Part shown: positions 52,700 to 64,000 of the stretch, piece after piece
Layout of the letters: every line of letters starts with the position of its first letter
How positions within the stretch are numbered: the first letter of the stretch is position 1
DNA from: Spartobacteria bacterium
Lineage (GTDB): Bacteria; Verrucomicrobiota; Verrucomicrobiia; Chthoniobacterales; UBA10450
Direction: 5' to 3'
Assembly: GCA_003169695.1 (NCBI GenBank)
Contig: PNAS01000071.1
Location: 1 to 64,000 of the forward strand
Length of the DNA: 64,000 bases
Made by a program: the position numbers and the translations under genes
The notes under the pieces: generated by a model
Database searches by the model: none
Told to the model about the DNA's origin: nothing
Seen by the model: the letters and a program-made list of their open reading frames with translations, nothing else

Positions 52700-52751
52700 T
52701 TTGGCAGGTCGCGTTACAAAGGCGCATCACCGCTGTCATCCCGAGCCGCGC

Positions 52752-55334
<2,583 letters not shown>

Positions 55335-55592
55335 TCAAAGGACAGAGTAAAAAGATAGGCGAAAGCGGCGCTCCCAACAACTAATATCTTGGGTGCGGAG
55401 AGGCCTATTTTCCGCTACAAATGGGGGAGGCCCAACGGGCTCGGCCCACTATCTTGTGGTTCGAGAGACGCTCTACGCGGGCCTCTAGCCGCCGCCTTCT
55501 GGACGGCGTTTTATCGGCTGAATGTTCCCGGCGCTTCGCAGAGCGAAGCGGCCACAGCGCATGACTTGACCAGCGCCGTCACTCCCTCGAAA

Positions 55593-56240
55593 ATGCGGGC
55601 CACCATGCGATTTCAAACTCTGTATGAAGCACGATGGATCTTTGCCGTTCTGGTTCTTCTCGGAGTCGCGAGCTGTTTTGTTTCGCTCTGGCTTCTCCTG
55701 CCGCTTCTCGTGCTTTTCGTTTATACGATTTCATTTTTTCGCGATCCGGAGCGCGTCGCTCCCGCAGATCCCGATGCCGTTCTGGCCGCGGCTGACGGCA
55801 CAGTTGCAGATATCGTCGAGATCGAAGAAACCGAAGTGCTGGACGCGAGGACGCGGCGGGTCGGAATATTTCTTTCCGTCTTCGATGTGCACACGAACCG
55901 CGCTCCCATGGATGGCCGCGTCATTTATCGAAAGAGCCATGAAGGCCTTTGTCTCGACGCGCGTCATCTCGACTGCACCACAAAAAACAGAGCGATGACC
56001 TGGGCCTTCGAGAATCCCCGCGTGACGCTCGTGGTTCGGCAGCTTACCGGCATGATTGCGCGAAGAATTGTCGGTTGGTCGAAGGTGGGGGACGAACTCA
56101 GGAAAGGGGAACGCTTCGGGATGATTCGCTTCGGCTCGCGAACAGAAGTATACTTACCGCTCGATGCCGTCGTTCTGGTGAAGGTGGGGGATCGGGTGTC
56201 CGGCGGTTCGAGCGTGATTGCGCGACTTGCGAGAAAATGA
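55593..56240 (+). CDS. psd: Phosphatidylserine decarboxylase, short form
   Basis: 215 residues from ATG 55593 (alternative ATG 55605). It begins with two membrane helices (WIFAVLVLLGVASCFVSLWL and LLVLFVYTIS), then the decarboxylase domain (GIFLSVFDVHTNRAPMDGRV), and the self-cleavage GS motif at G181-S182 in FGSRTEVYLP; cleavage would generate the pyruvoyl cofactor on S182. It makes phosphatidylethanolamine in the inner membrane. Its stop overlaps the pssA start. The 267 bases between gyrB and this gene hold only short inverted segments. Confidence 0.9.
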   Translation: MRATMRFQTLYEARWIFAVLVLLGVASCFVSLWLLLPLLVLFVYTISFFRDPERVAPADPDAVLAAADGTVADIVEIEETEVLDARTRRVGIFLSVFDVHTNRAPMDGRVIYRKSHEGLCLDARHLDCTTKNRAMTWAFENPRVTLVVRQLTGMIARRIVGWSKVGDELRKGERFGMIRFGSRTEVYLPLDAVVLVKVGDRVSGGSSVIARLARK

Positions 56241-57067
56241 GCCAACCGAGCCCCAAGATTTATCTCCTGCCGAATCTCATGACGGCGGGCAATCTTTTTT
56301 GCGGCTTCGCGGCCGTCCTCTGCATCTACGACGGGGCGCAGGATTCCAACGACAGCGTCGCGGCCATGAAGTTTCACGACGCGATCTGGTTCATTCTCGC
56401 GGCGTGCATTTTCGATTTGCTCGATGGCCGGCTCGCGCGCCTGGGCGGACACGATAGCCCATTTGGCCGCGAGTTCGATTCGCTCGCCGACGTGGTTTCG
56501 TTCGGGATGGCGCCCGCGCTGCTCGTTTATCAGATCGTGTTGGGTGAATTCCAGAACCTTGGGTGGATGATCGCGTTTGTGTATCTGGCCTGCGGCACAC
56601 TCCGTCTCGCGCGCTTCAATTGCGTTGCCGCGAATGGCGACGCTGCTGGCGCCGACAAGAACTTTACGGGTTTTCCGATCACGGCTGCGGCCGGCGTGAT
56701 TGCTTCGATCACGCTGTTTCTACTCTGGCTGGATGAAGGCCAGCGGACGATAGGCAGGTGGAAATATGCGCTCCCGCCTTTGATGCTTTTCCTGTCGTTC
56801 ATGATGTTCAGCAAGTTTCGTTATCCCAGCTTCAAAGCGATCAACTGGCGCACGACGCAAACGACCCCGCGCTTCTTGTTCCTCATCGCGCTTATTGCGG
56901 TGACCGTGAAGTTCTATCAATGGATGGCGGCGATTGTTTTCCTCATCTACCTGCTCTACGGATTTCTGCGACCGTTCCTGTCTCCCAGACGTCGACGTGA
57001 GATCGAGGAAGAGATTGGCGAAGAACCTCCTGATGAGACGGCCGAAGAAGCGCCTGAGCACCTGTAG
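56237..57067 (+). CDS. pssA: CDP-diacylglycerol-serine O-phosphatidyltransferase
   Basis: 276 residues from ATG 56237 (ATGA overlap with psd). The CDP-alcohol transferase motif occurs as FDLLDGRLARLGGHDSPFGR followed by EFDSLADVV; eight or so membrane helices follow. It makes phosphatidylserine, which Psd decarboxylates. The Glu-rich tail (EIEEEIGEEPPDETAEEAPEH) is unusual but plausible. The TAG stop is formed by the first bases of a palindromic element. Confidence 0.95.
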   Translation: MSQPSPKIYLLPNLMTAGNLFCGFAAVLCIYDGAQDSNDSVAAMKFHDAIWFILAACIFDLLDGRLARLGGHDSPFGREFDSLADVVSFGMAPALLVYQIVLGEFQNLGWMIAFVYLACGTLRLARFNCVAANGDAAGADKNFTGFPITAAAGVIASITLFLLWLDEGQRTIGRWKYALPPLMLFLSFMMFSKFRYPSFKAINWRTTQTTPRFLFLIALIAVTVKFYQWMAAIVFLIYLLYGFLRPFLSPRRRREIEEEIGEEPPDETAEEAPEHL

Positions 57068-57145
57068 CGGTCTATGACCGCCGAGCGTGTGTGGTTGGCG
57101 CGAAGATACTACTGAACTCCGAGGGCGTCACGGACCTCCGCTACA
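57063..57145. repeat. Palindromic intergenic element ending pssA
   Basis: TGTAGCGG at 57063-57070 and CCGCTACA at 57138-57145 are perfect inverted ends, with a small internal palindrome GCGGTCTATGACCGC. The TAG stop of pssA is inside the left end. The downstream nucleotidyltransferase gene ends 2 bases after it (convergent). Confidence 0.7.
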
Positions 57146-57146
57146 A

Positions 57147-57863
57147 TCAGCGATTGAGTTGCGCGAGAATTTCCGGATCGCGCACGTCGGCCCAGTTGCC
57201 CGCTAACTCGAACGCTTGCACTTTGTTTCCGGCGAGCGCGAGATTGCGAATCGCGTCGGTCAGCTCGAATTCGCCGCGCGGGGACCGTTCCAATTTCGCG
57301 ATGTAATCAAAAATGCTCGACCGGAAGGCGTAAATGCCGGCGTTGTACCACGGACTTGTCGGCTCTTCCGGTTTCGGCTTTTCGCGCAAATCGATCAACT
57401 CGAAATTTTCATTCACGAAAACTGCTCCGCCCTGGGTCACGTCTTCGTTTCGTTTTACGCTCACGACTGCTTCGGCTCCGGCCAGGGCGGCGCAAATGCA
57501 TGGATAATTTTGCGGCCCGATTAGAATGTCGCCGTAGCTTAGCACGAATGGCTCGCTTCCGACAAATTCGCGCGCGAGTTCCACAACTTTCCCTGTGCCG
57601 TCTTGCACCATCTGGGTCGCGTATTCCATGCGCACGCCCAGTTTGGAACCATCGCCAAAAAAGTCGCGAACCACCTCGGCGTGCCATCCCACGATGATTA
57701 GAAAATCCGTCAGATCCGCGTCGCGTAAGCCTTCAATAATGTGCTGCAAAACCGGTTTTCCCCGGACTTGCAGCATCGGTTTGGGGAGCTCTTGCGTCAG
57801 CTCGCGCATGCGCGTCCCGCGCCCGGCGGCTAGAAGGACAGCTTTGGCAATGTTCGTTTGCAT
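57147..57863 (-). CDS. Sugar-phosphate nucleotidyltransferase
   Basis: 238 residues. The GlmU/RmlA-type core: LLAAGRGTRMRELTQELPKPMLQVRGKPVL, then DGTGKVVELAREFVGSEPFVLSYGDILI and WYNAGIYAFRSSIFD, followed by GEFELTDAIRNLA and the metal-binding Asp region ELAGNWADVRDPE. It makes an NDP-sugar from sugar-1-phosphate, likely for cell-surface glycans; the sugar is not readable. It lacks the acetyltransferase repeat domain of GlmU. Confidence 0.9.
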   Translation of the reverse strand: MQTNIAKAVLLAAGRGTRMRELTQELPKPMLQVRGKPVLQHIIEGLRDADLTDFLIIVGWHAEVVRDFFGDGSKLGVRMEYATQMVQDGTGKVVELAREFVGSEPFVLSYGDILIGPQNYPCICAALAGAEAVVSVKRNEDVTQGGAVFVNENFELIDLREKPKPEEPTSPWYNAGIYAFRSSIFDYIAKLERSPRGEFELTDAIRNLALAGNKVQAFELAGNWADVRDPEILAQLNR

Positions 57864-57892
57864 TTAAGGCCCGAGCTGTTCAATTTCGCGCC

Positions 57893-58294
57893 ATGCGTCT
57901 GGCCTTCCTGGCGAAATACCGTGAAGCTGGGTTACTTCTAATTCGCGTCAGCATTGGGCTGCTTTTCATTCTTTATACCGCTCCCACGTTGATCGGTGGG
58001 CCCAAGGCGTGGGCACATTTCGGTGCAGGTGCGGGTCATTTTGGTTTGCATTCCCATTTTCAAATCTGGGGAATTCTCGGATCGCTTCTAGGCTGCCTGG
58101 GCGGAGTGCTGATGATCTTCGGGCTCTTCTTTCGGATTGGTGTTCTGCTCGTTCTCGTCCTCGCCATCGGTCATGCGATCGCGGTCTACAAGGGAACCGG
58201 TTTTCGCGGAGCCCTGCCTTCAATCGAAATGTGCTTTGTGCTGGCCGGACTTCTCTTCATTGGGCCAGGCAAGTACAGCGTCGATAAGACATAG
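57893..58294 (+). CDS. DoxX-family membrane protein
   Basis: 133 residues, four membrane helices. N-terminal LLIRVSIGLLFILYTAPTLIGG, a middle GSLLGCLGGVLMIFGLFFRIGVLLVLVLAI and a final FVLAGLLFIGPGKYSVD are the DoxX/DUF417 layout. Function unresolved in the family (respiratory or membrane-stress linked). Confidence 0.85.
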   Translation: MRLAFLAKYREAGLLLIRVSIGLLFILYTAPTLIGGPKAWAHFGAGAGHFGLHSHFQIWGILGSLLGCLGGVLMIFGLFFRIGVLLVLVLAIGHAIAVYKGTGFRGALPSIEMCFVLAGLLFIGPGKYSVDKT

Positions 58295-58307
58295 CCACGA
58301 TTTTACC

Positions 58308-61300
58308 TTATTTTCCGGCTCCCGATTTTCCGCCGACCGAGATCGCGGGCAATTCCATCTGCTTGATCAGCGTGGCGATCTTCGGAATTTCGTCGGATTT
58401 GAGCTGCGCCCACTTCTTCAGCTGTTCGTCCAACCGCTCGCTCAGCATTTTGAACAATTCGTATTGCGGCTGTGTCGGTCCGTAGTCAGCGGCCTGGATC
58501 GTGAGGCTGAACGAATAGAACGCCTCGTTCAGCATATTCGGAAAAGCCAGGTTGCCCTCGGTACCTTTCATGTTCACCTGAATCAATTGCTCTTCGACCG
58601 TCGACATTTTCTTGGCTAACTCGTCCGCCGCCGTCAGAGCCGGCTTTAATCGCTCCTCTGCGCCAAATCGTTTGCGCATCGATTGGATCTGCGTTTTTAC
58701 GTCGCGAATTTCGTTGATCGCCTGATGCAATTCTCCGATTCGGCTCACTACCTTCGACGATAGGTCGAACTGCTTCGGCAGCGCAGCCTCGGCGTCTTTG
58801 ATTCGCGGATCGATCGCGAGATGCAACGGCGCGGTCTGGCTCTTGCCCGTCACGGTCAGCTTCACCTGAAAATCGCCCGGGAGCGCGAGCGGTCCGCGCG
58901 GCCCTTCGCCGTAATAGAATGCGCCGGGCGTTTGGATCGGATCGTCGTAATGCAGGTCCCAGGCGAAACGGTTCATTCCTTCCGCCGCGGGAATTGTCCG
59001 GGGCGTTTCGACTTGGTCGGGCCATTCCGGTGGCTGATCGTTCTCTTTTTTTTCCTTGCTTGAAAGGTGACGGACGAGTTTTCCCTGCGCATCGAGGATA
59101 TCGAGCGTGACTTCATCCTTCGCCGCAGTTTTCAGGAAGTAATTGATGATCGCGCCGGCGGGCGGATTTTCGCCAACAGGCTGCCGCTTATCGAACTCGG
59201 TCGGATAATGCAAACGCAGCGCGGTCTGTGGCTGGTAGAGGATCGCGTCCATCTGCGCCGATTGCGCGTTGACCTGGCGCAGAGGAGTAATGTCGTCCAG
59301 GATCCAGAACGAGCGTCCGTGCGTGGCGACGACGAGATCGTCATCCTTCACAACTAGATCATGGATGGGCGAGACCGGGAGATTCAATTGGAGCGGCTGC
59401 CAATGCGCGCCATCATCGAACGAAACAAATACGCCGAGCTCGGTGCCGGCGTAGAGCAATCCGCGTCGCTTTGGGTCTTCTCGGACAGCATGGACGTTCG
59501 CCCCTTCAGGAATGCCGGTGGTGATCGCGCTCCACGTTTTCCCCGCGTCTGTCGTCTTGAAAATGTACGGCTTTACGTCATCGAGCTTGTGTCGGTCGAT
59601 TGCGACATAAGCGGTGTTCGCATCGTGCGGCGACGGCTCGATCAAATCGATGGTGCTCCATTCCGGCATTTTCGGCGAAACGTTCGTCCAGTGCTGTCCC
59701 CCATCCATCGTCAGGTGGACAAGTCCGTCGTCAGTCCCCGCCCAAAGCATTCCTTTCTTCAGCGGCGACTCTGTCAGCGCGAAAATCGTATCGTAGTATT
59801 CGACCGACGTGATGTCGTTGGTGAGCGGCCCGCCGCTGGGCTGCTGCTTGCTCTTGTCATTGCGGGTCAAATCTTCGCTGATCTGTGTCCAACTGTTGCC
59901 TTGATCGGTCGATTTAAAAACGCATTCGGCCGCGGTGTAAATCGTGTCCGGATCATGCGGTGAAAGTAGGAGCGGAGAGACCCACTGGAATCGGTGGGCC
60001 AGATCAACCGCGCCGTGACCGGAGTTGTCGAGCGGAAGGACGCTCGCGTCGTGAGAGTGCTCTTTGTTCTTGTCGTAACGAGTCAGATACCCTTCGCTAT
60101 TGGAGTAAATGATTCGCCAGTCGCGCGGGTCGGGAATGACGAAACCGCATTCGCCGCCGCCGGCCTGGAACCAGTCTTGAGTGCCGATCACGCCAGAGTC
60201 GGTCCGGCTGGCGATGCCGACATTCGAGTTATCCTGTTGCGCGCCGTAGAGGTGATACGGAAACGCGTCATCCACTGCTACGTGGTAAAACTGCGCGGTC
60301 GGCTGGTTGTTCTGCGTTGTCCACGTCTTGCCGCCATCGGTCGAGATGCTGGCGCCGCCGTCGTTCGCGTTTGCAATGCGCTGGGGATTATCCGGATCGA
60401 TCCAAAGCCCGTGGTGATCGCCATGGCGCGCGGGAAGCAGGGTGAATGATTTTCCGCCATCGACCGAGCGAAATAGCCCTGTGTTTAAGACATAAACCGT
60501 ATCCGGTGCCTTGGGGTCCGCGTAAATCTTGCTGAAATACCAGGCGCGCTGACGAAAGCGGCCATCTTCATTCACGCGGGCCCACTTCGTTCCGCCGTCT
60601 TCGGAGCGAAATAATCCGCCCTCTTTCGCTTCGATCGTTGCATAGATGCGATTCGAGTCCGCGCCGGAGACCGACACGCCGATCCGCCCCAGAATTCCTT
60701 CCGGCAGCCCATTGCCTTCCAGCCGCTTCCAGGTCGCACCGGCATCTTCCGATCGATACAACCCGCTGCCCGGTCCGCCGCTGGAGAAAAACCACGGTTG
60801 CCGGCGCGCCTGCCAAAGCGCAGCGAAGACAACGCTCGGATTGTGCGGATCAAAAACTACATCTATCCCGCCCGTGTCCTGATCCTTGCTGAGAACCTTC
60901 GTCCATGCCTTGCCACCGTCAGTGGTGCGAAAAATTCCGCGCTCCTGATTTGGACCAAACGCGTGGCCGAGTGCGGCGACGAGAACGATGTCGGCATTTT
61001 TCGGATTGACGATAAGCGCGCCGATCTGGCGCGTATCTTTTAGTCCGATATTTTTCCAGGTCTTCCCCGCGTCCACTGATTTATAAACGCCAGCGCCGTA
61101 GGAAATATCGCCGCGCACGGCAGCTTCACCAGTTCCGACGTAAACGACGTTATGATCCGATGGAGCGACGGCGATCGCGCCGATGGATGAGATCGCTTCT
61201 TTATCGAAAAGCGGTATCCAATTTGAGCCGCCGTCCGCTGTCTTCCAGACGCCGCCCGCCACTGCGCCGAAATAATAAGTGCCGGGTTCGCCTGAGATGC

Positions 61301-61484
61301 CTTCCACGGCCAGGGCTCGGCCACCGCGGAAGGGGCCGACCTGACGCCACTGTATCCCACGAAAAAGCTTCTCGTCGATCGCAGCCGCGGGCGGCGCCGC
61401 CGGATCTGCGGCCCTTGCGATTGCCAGAAACGAGAGGGCAGCTACGAACGCGAGAAAAGCGCGGAACAAAGAACGAGAAGACAT
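58308..61484 (-). CDS. Secreted BNR/sortilin-type beta-propeller protein
   Basis: 1058 residues from ATG 61484 (11 codons shorter than the longest frame), giving a signal peptide (SLFRAFLAFVAALSFLAIARA). The bulk (residues about 40-690) is made of BNR/Asp-box repeats: GVWKTADGGSNWIPL, GVYKSVDAGKTWKNI, GIFRTTDGGKAWTKVL, GLYRSEDAGATWKRLEG, GLFRSVDGGKSFTL, ISTDGGKTWTTQN. This makes a propeller related to VPS10/sortilin and sialidase-type folds. A C-terminal Ig-like and helical region (QFDLSSKVVSRIGELHQAINEIRDVKTQIQSM) follows. Such proteins are annotated as glycosyl hydrolases of unknown specificity; no catalytic residues can be fixed. Confidence 0.9.
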   Translation of the reverse strand: MSSRSLFRAFLAFVAALSFLAIARAADPAAPPAAAIDEKLFRGIQWRQVGPFRGGRALAVEGISGEPGTYYFGAVAGGVWKTADGGSNWIPLFDKEAISSIGAIAVAPSDHNVVYVGTGEAAVRGDISYGAGVYKSVDAGKTWKNIGLKDTRQIGALIVNPKNADIVLVAALGHAFGPNQERGIFRTTDGGKAWTKVLSKDQDTGGIDVVFDPHNPSVVFAALWQARRQPWFFSSGGPGSGLYRSEDAGATWKRLEGNGLPEGILGRIGVSVSGADSNRIYATIEAKEGGLFRSEDGGTKWARVNEDGRFRQRAWYFSKIYADPKAPDTVYVLNTGLFRSVDGGKSFTLLPARHGDHHGLWIDPDNPQRIANANDGGASISTDGGKTWTTQNNQPTAQFYHVAVDDAFPYHLYGAQQDNSNVGIASRTDSGVIGTQDWFQAGGGECGFVIPDPRDWRIIYSNSEGYLTRYDKNKEHSHDASVLPLDNSGHGAVDLAHRFQWVSPLLLSPHDPDTIYTAAECVFKSTDQGNSWTQISEDLTRNDKSKQQPSGGPLTNDITSVEYYDTIFALTESPLKKGMLWAGTDDGLVHLTMDGGQHWTNVSPKMPEWSTIDLIEPSPHDANTAYVAIDRHKLDDVKPYIFKTTDAGKTWSAITTGIPEGANVHAVREDPKRRGLLYAGTELGVFVSFDDGAHWQPLQLNLPVSPIHDLVVKDDDLVVATHGRSFWILDDITPLRQVNAQSAQMDAILYQPQTALRLHYPTEFDKRQPVGENPPAGAIINYFLKTAAKDEVTLDILDAQGKLVRHLSSKEKKENDQPPEWPDQVETPRTIPAAEGMNRFAWDLHYDDPIQTPGAFYYGEGPRGPLALPGDFQVKLTVTGKSQTAPLHLAIDPRIKDAEAALPKQFDLSSKVVSRIGELHQAINEIRDVKTQIQSMRKRFGAEERLKPALTAADELAKKMSTVEEQLIQVNMKGTEGNLAFPNMLNEAFYSFSLTIQAADYGPTQPQYELFKMLSERLDEQLKKWAQLKSDEIPKIATLIKQMELPAISVGGKSGAGK

Positions 61485-61560
61485 CTCACAAGGTGAGAGA
61501 GAAGGCCGGCGGTTCAACCGGAATGTTCAGTCTGAAGCGATGAACCTTTCGCCACGCGCC

Positions 61561-62784
61561 CTAGCGTTTGGCCGGGGGTGACGGCGGGGAGCATGAAGCA
61601 ATTTCGTCCTCGTCGATGATTCGAATGGGTTCGGGAATATTCAGCCTAAGGCCAGACGGAACCTGTGCGCTCACAGTACCGTTTCGTTTCTGAATCAGGT
61701 CCAGCTCGCGGCGGACTTTTCCTTTGTTCGTGCAAGAGAGCATCGCCGTTTCTTCAGTCACGATACCGGCCTGATATGCTGCGATGAGCGATTGGTCGAA
61801 GGTATGCCAGCCGAGCGTCGAGCCGGCCTCGATGATTTCGCTGAAAGATTTGTTCTCCGATTCGCCGTAGATAATCGTTTCACGTGTCCTCAAATTGCTC
61901 CCCATGATTTCCGTGACGAGCAAACGTCCACCCTCGATTTTGTTCACGAGCCTCTGGCTGATGACGTAGCGGAGCGTCTCGGAAAGACGCTGGCGCAATT
62001 GCTGTTCCTCCTCGCGCGGGAACATCCCAATGATCCGGTTGATTGTCTGTCCAGCATTAATCGTGTGCAGCGTGCTGAAAACGATATGACCGGTCTCTGA
62101 CGCGGTCATCGCGATCTCAAGCGTTTGAGGATCGCGAATCTCGCCGACCAGGATCGCTTTCGGCGCCTGGCGCAAGGCCGCGCGCAAGCCATCCGCGAAG
62201 TTTGGAAAATCCTTGCTGAGCTCGCGCTGACTGATCGCGGCTTTTCCGTGAGAGTGAAAGAATTCGATCGGATCCTCCAGCGTTACGATGTGGATCTCCT
62301 GAGTGTGATTCAGTTCGTTCAGCATTGCGGCCAGGGTAGTGGTTTTGCCGGTCCCCGTTCCGCCGGTGACGAGAATGATCCCGTTTTTCTCTTTGACGAT
62401 TTCACGAAATACCGGCGGCAGTCCCAACTTATCCAGCGTCGGGACCTCCGATTGCAACTTCCGCATCACAACCGCGTGCCGGCCATTCTGCTTGAAGATA
62501 TTGACGCGAAATCGCGCGAGATTTTCGATCGCGTAGCTGCAGTCGCAGGAGCCGCTGACGGCGAATTCCATTTTGAGCCGTTCGCTTCCGTTTATGATAT
62601 GGCCGGCGAGCTGTTCGATGAACAGCGGAGTGAGGACCGAACCCGGCCCATCGAAGGAGAATTTGTTCAAACGGCCATGGGTCTCGACAAGAGGCGGTTT
62701 GCCCGAGATAAAAAGTAAATCAGAGATACCCTCCGCGCTCTGGAGCATGCCGGTCAGCAGTGAATCAACGATCTCGCGGTCCAT
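61561..62784 (-). CDS. pilT: PilT-family retraction ATPase
   Basis: 407 residues. Walker A 141-148 (VTGGTGTGKTTT), Walker B-like AILVGEIRDPQTLEIAMTASETGHIVFSTLHT (with the second box) and the Asp box TLEDPIEFFHS. PilT/U subgroup features include SDLLFISGKPPLVETHGRL at the N-terminus, and a long C-terminal extension to residue 407. It powers pilus retraction. It is not near the pilM-N-O genes (26-28 kb), so the pilus genes are scattered. No PilB or PilQ is visible in the window. Confidence 0.93.
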   Translation of the reverse strand: MDREIVDSLLTGMLQSAEGISDLLFISGKPPLVETHGRLNKFSFDGPGSVLTPLFIEQLAGHIINGSERLKMEFAVSGSCDCSYAIENLARFRVNIFKQNGRHAVVMRKLQSEVPTLDKLGLPPVFREIVKEKNGIILVTGGTGTGKTTTLAAMLNELNHTQEIHIVTLEDPIEFFHSHGKAAISQRELSKDFPNFADGLRAALRQAPKAILVGEIRDPQTLEIAMTASETGHIVFSTLHTINAGQTINRIIGMFPREEEQQLRQRLSETLRYVISQRLVNKIEGGRLLVTEIMGSNLRTRETIIYGESENKSFSEIIEAGSTLGWHTFDQSLIAAYQAGIVTEETAMLSCTNKGKVRRELDLIQKRNGTVSAQVPSGLRLNIPEPIRIIDEDEIASCSPPSPPAKR

Positions 62785-62847
62785 GGCCTGGCGAGCAACA
62801 AAGCTAGGATCGTGCCCTTGCTGACGCGCACTCCACTGCCCGCAATG

Positions 62848-62950
62848 TCATTCAGTGAGCTGGAGACGACGAACCGTAAATAAATGTTGCAGCAAAGCCT
62901 CACGCTCCTCGGGACTGAGGTATGCCCATGGGACTCGAAGGGCTATGGAG
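62848..62950 (-). other. Protein-like peptide in an alternative frame downstream of FTR1
   Basis: In a frame different from FTR1, the segment DSIALRVPWAYLSPEEREAL then LQHLFTVRRLQLTE ends at a stop at 62848. It has a natural helix-like composition. No own start is clear: it could be a small gene overlapping FTR1, or the end of FTR1 after a frameshift. Confidence 0.3.
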
Positions 62951-64000
62951 TCGCCTGGCGTTTCGCCAAGGCCGGATGCGCGCCGAAGGATTCTGTCTGA
63001 TGCGCCTCCGCCATCGCTCGGGCCCCTCGCCGAGCCGCCTGTATTTTCACGAACAACCATGCGGCGATCACATAAGCGAAACCGAGCAGAGGAATGGCGA
63101 TGCCTTCCACTGACGGGTAAAATCCGAGCCAGAAACCGGCCCAGCTTGGCAGATGCAACCCCGGAATGGGATGAATCGGAAGCCAGCCGACCGTTTGGAA
63201 GAGACGGACTGTTGATCCGAGAAACGTGACCAGAATGGTAACAACCAGCAGGCCGGTAAAAACGAGCAGCTTCCTGTACGGAAGTCGCGCGCCGATGACG
63301 AAAATGAGAACGCCGGCTGCGGCTACCATGACCGCGCCACAAGCGACACCGACGAGCACCCACTTCATTCCGCTTTCGAGAATGAGCGATTGCAGGAAGA
63401 GCGTTGTCTCAAAACCTTCACGGTAAATCGTGAGAAAACCGACCATGACCAGCGACAACCATTCGAGGCGGGACTCAGTGCCTGCTTCGCCCGGTTTGCT
63501 CAGCTTCCGCAATTTCGCGTTCCAGCCGACCCAATAAACTTTGTGAAAGACCCAGTTAGTCACCATAAGCAGGACGAGGACGGCCAGAACGGAAATAACC
63601 GACTCGAGTTTTTCGCCGTAACGGCTGAGTGATTGAATCACCGTCCGCGAAATCCAGAAGGTGAGCGCGGTGGCAGCGAGCGCCAGCCACGCGCCAGTGG
63701 CAATACGCCGTCGCGTGTAACGATGCTCAAGACCTCTCATTCCAGCGAGAAGCGCGGCGAGCACCACAACGGCCTCCAATCCTTCCCGGGCGGAAATGGC
63801 GAGCACCGTGTAAATCACCGTCGCCGGCGAAAGATTCACTCTCAGTAGCGCGGTGCACTGATCGACGGCCGCGAGCGTCCGGGCAAAAGCGGCCTCCAGC
63901 GCCGGCCCTTTTATGCGTTGATCGAACAGCGCTTTGATGCCCGGCTGGTTTTCCTCGCCGTCCAGAAAACTGCGCTCCGCACGCAAGCCCAGTTCCGGAT
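62943..64000 (-). CDS. FTR1-family iron permease (5' part outside window)
   Basis: The frame is open to the window edge (352 codons seen). Seven or so membrane helices carry the two FTR1 iron-binding motifs REGLE (ISAREGLEAVVVLAALLAG) and REGFE (TIYREGFETTLFLQSL). The N-terminal part (KALFDQRIKGPALEAAFARTL) is a soluble region of the long FTR1 subtype. It imports ferrous or ferric iron at the inner membrane. The C-terminus reads ALAKRQATP; see the neighbouring frame for a possible alternative end. Confidence 0.9.
   Translation of the reverse strand, partial: PELGLRAERSFLDGEENQPGIKALFDQRIKGPALEAAFARTLAAVDQCTALLRVNLSPATVIYTVLAISAREGLEAVVVLAALLAGMRGLEHRYTRRRIATGAWLALAATALTFWISRTVIQSLSRYGEKLESVISVLAVLVLLMVTNWVFHKVYWVGWNAKLRKLSKPGEAGTESRLEWLSLVMVGFLTIYREGFETTLFLQSLILESGMKWVLVGVACGAVMVAAAGVLIFVIGARLPYRKLLVFTGLLVVTILVTFLGSTVRLFQTVGWLPIHPIPGLHLPSWAGFWLGFYPSVEGIAIPLLGFAYVIAAWLFVKIQAARRGARAMAEAHQTESFGAHPALAKRQATP

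Overview
The window looks like a chromosomal segment of a verrucomicrobial (Chthoniobacter/Spartobacteria-like) soil bacterium. The support is indirect: a secreted protein with a VPDSG-CTERM-type sorting tail (42270-42863), a giant delta-60-repeat/IPT protein, a moxR-bat cluster next to pilMNO-like genes, and short palindromic intergenic repeats of the kind I associate with that phylum. No rRNA is present, so the assignment is an inference.

Layout. 1-1.9 kb: the 5' part of a minus-strand secreted protein (N-domain, SdrD_B-like domain, long Pro-Thr repeat) with an upstream region that is tandemly duplicated. 1.9-13.7 kb: an 11.7-kb genomic island bounded by a 25-bp direct repeat of the 3' end of tRNA-Val(CAC). 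It carries a small replication module (beta-rich small protein, perfect hairpin, HUH Rep), the delta-60 protein, a HEPN-domain gene divergent from a tightly coupled three-gene operon ending in a KGGVGR-type ParA/TPR ATPase, and an operon of two small DNA-binding proteins plus a tyrosine integrase. I consider the 7.2-11.5 kb HEPN + KGGVGR locus the best candidate for an undescribed conflict system.

13.8-25.3 kb: housekeeping genes (OsmC-like, glycyl-tRNA synthetase, murI, cell-wall amidase, valS, cstA, M42-like peptidase). 25.3-40.7 kb: an almost unbroken minus-strand run: pgsA, der, moxR-DUF58-DUF4381-batA-batB/C-batD-batE, a conserved protein of unknown function, and pilM-pilN-pilO plus a PilP-like protein. 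The bat genes probably form a membrane-associated AAA+/VWA system; the pil genes form the inner-membrane alignment complex of a type IV pilus whose retraction ATPase (pilT) is at 61.6 kb.

40.9-46.75 kb: a second, decayed island next to tRNA-Leu(TAA), with a truncated integrase, a frameshifted peptidoglycan-binding gene, a second paralogue of the 5' secreted protein, a tandem-receiver response regulator and a secreted beta-helix protein. 46.7-50 kb: small secreted or redox proteins, an ArfB-like hydrolase and a lipoprotein. 50.1-55.3 kb: gyrA and gyrB (minus). 55.6-64 kb: psd-pssA (phosphatidylethanolamine synthesis), a sugar nucleotidyltransferase, DoxX, a secreted BNR-propeller protein, pilT and the start-truncated FTR1 iron permease.

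All functional statements come from reading translated sequence; no database search was run.
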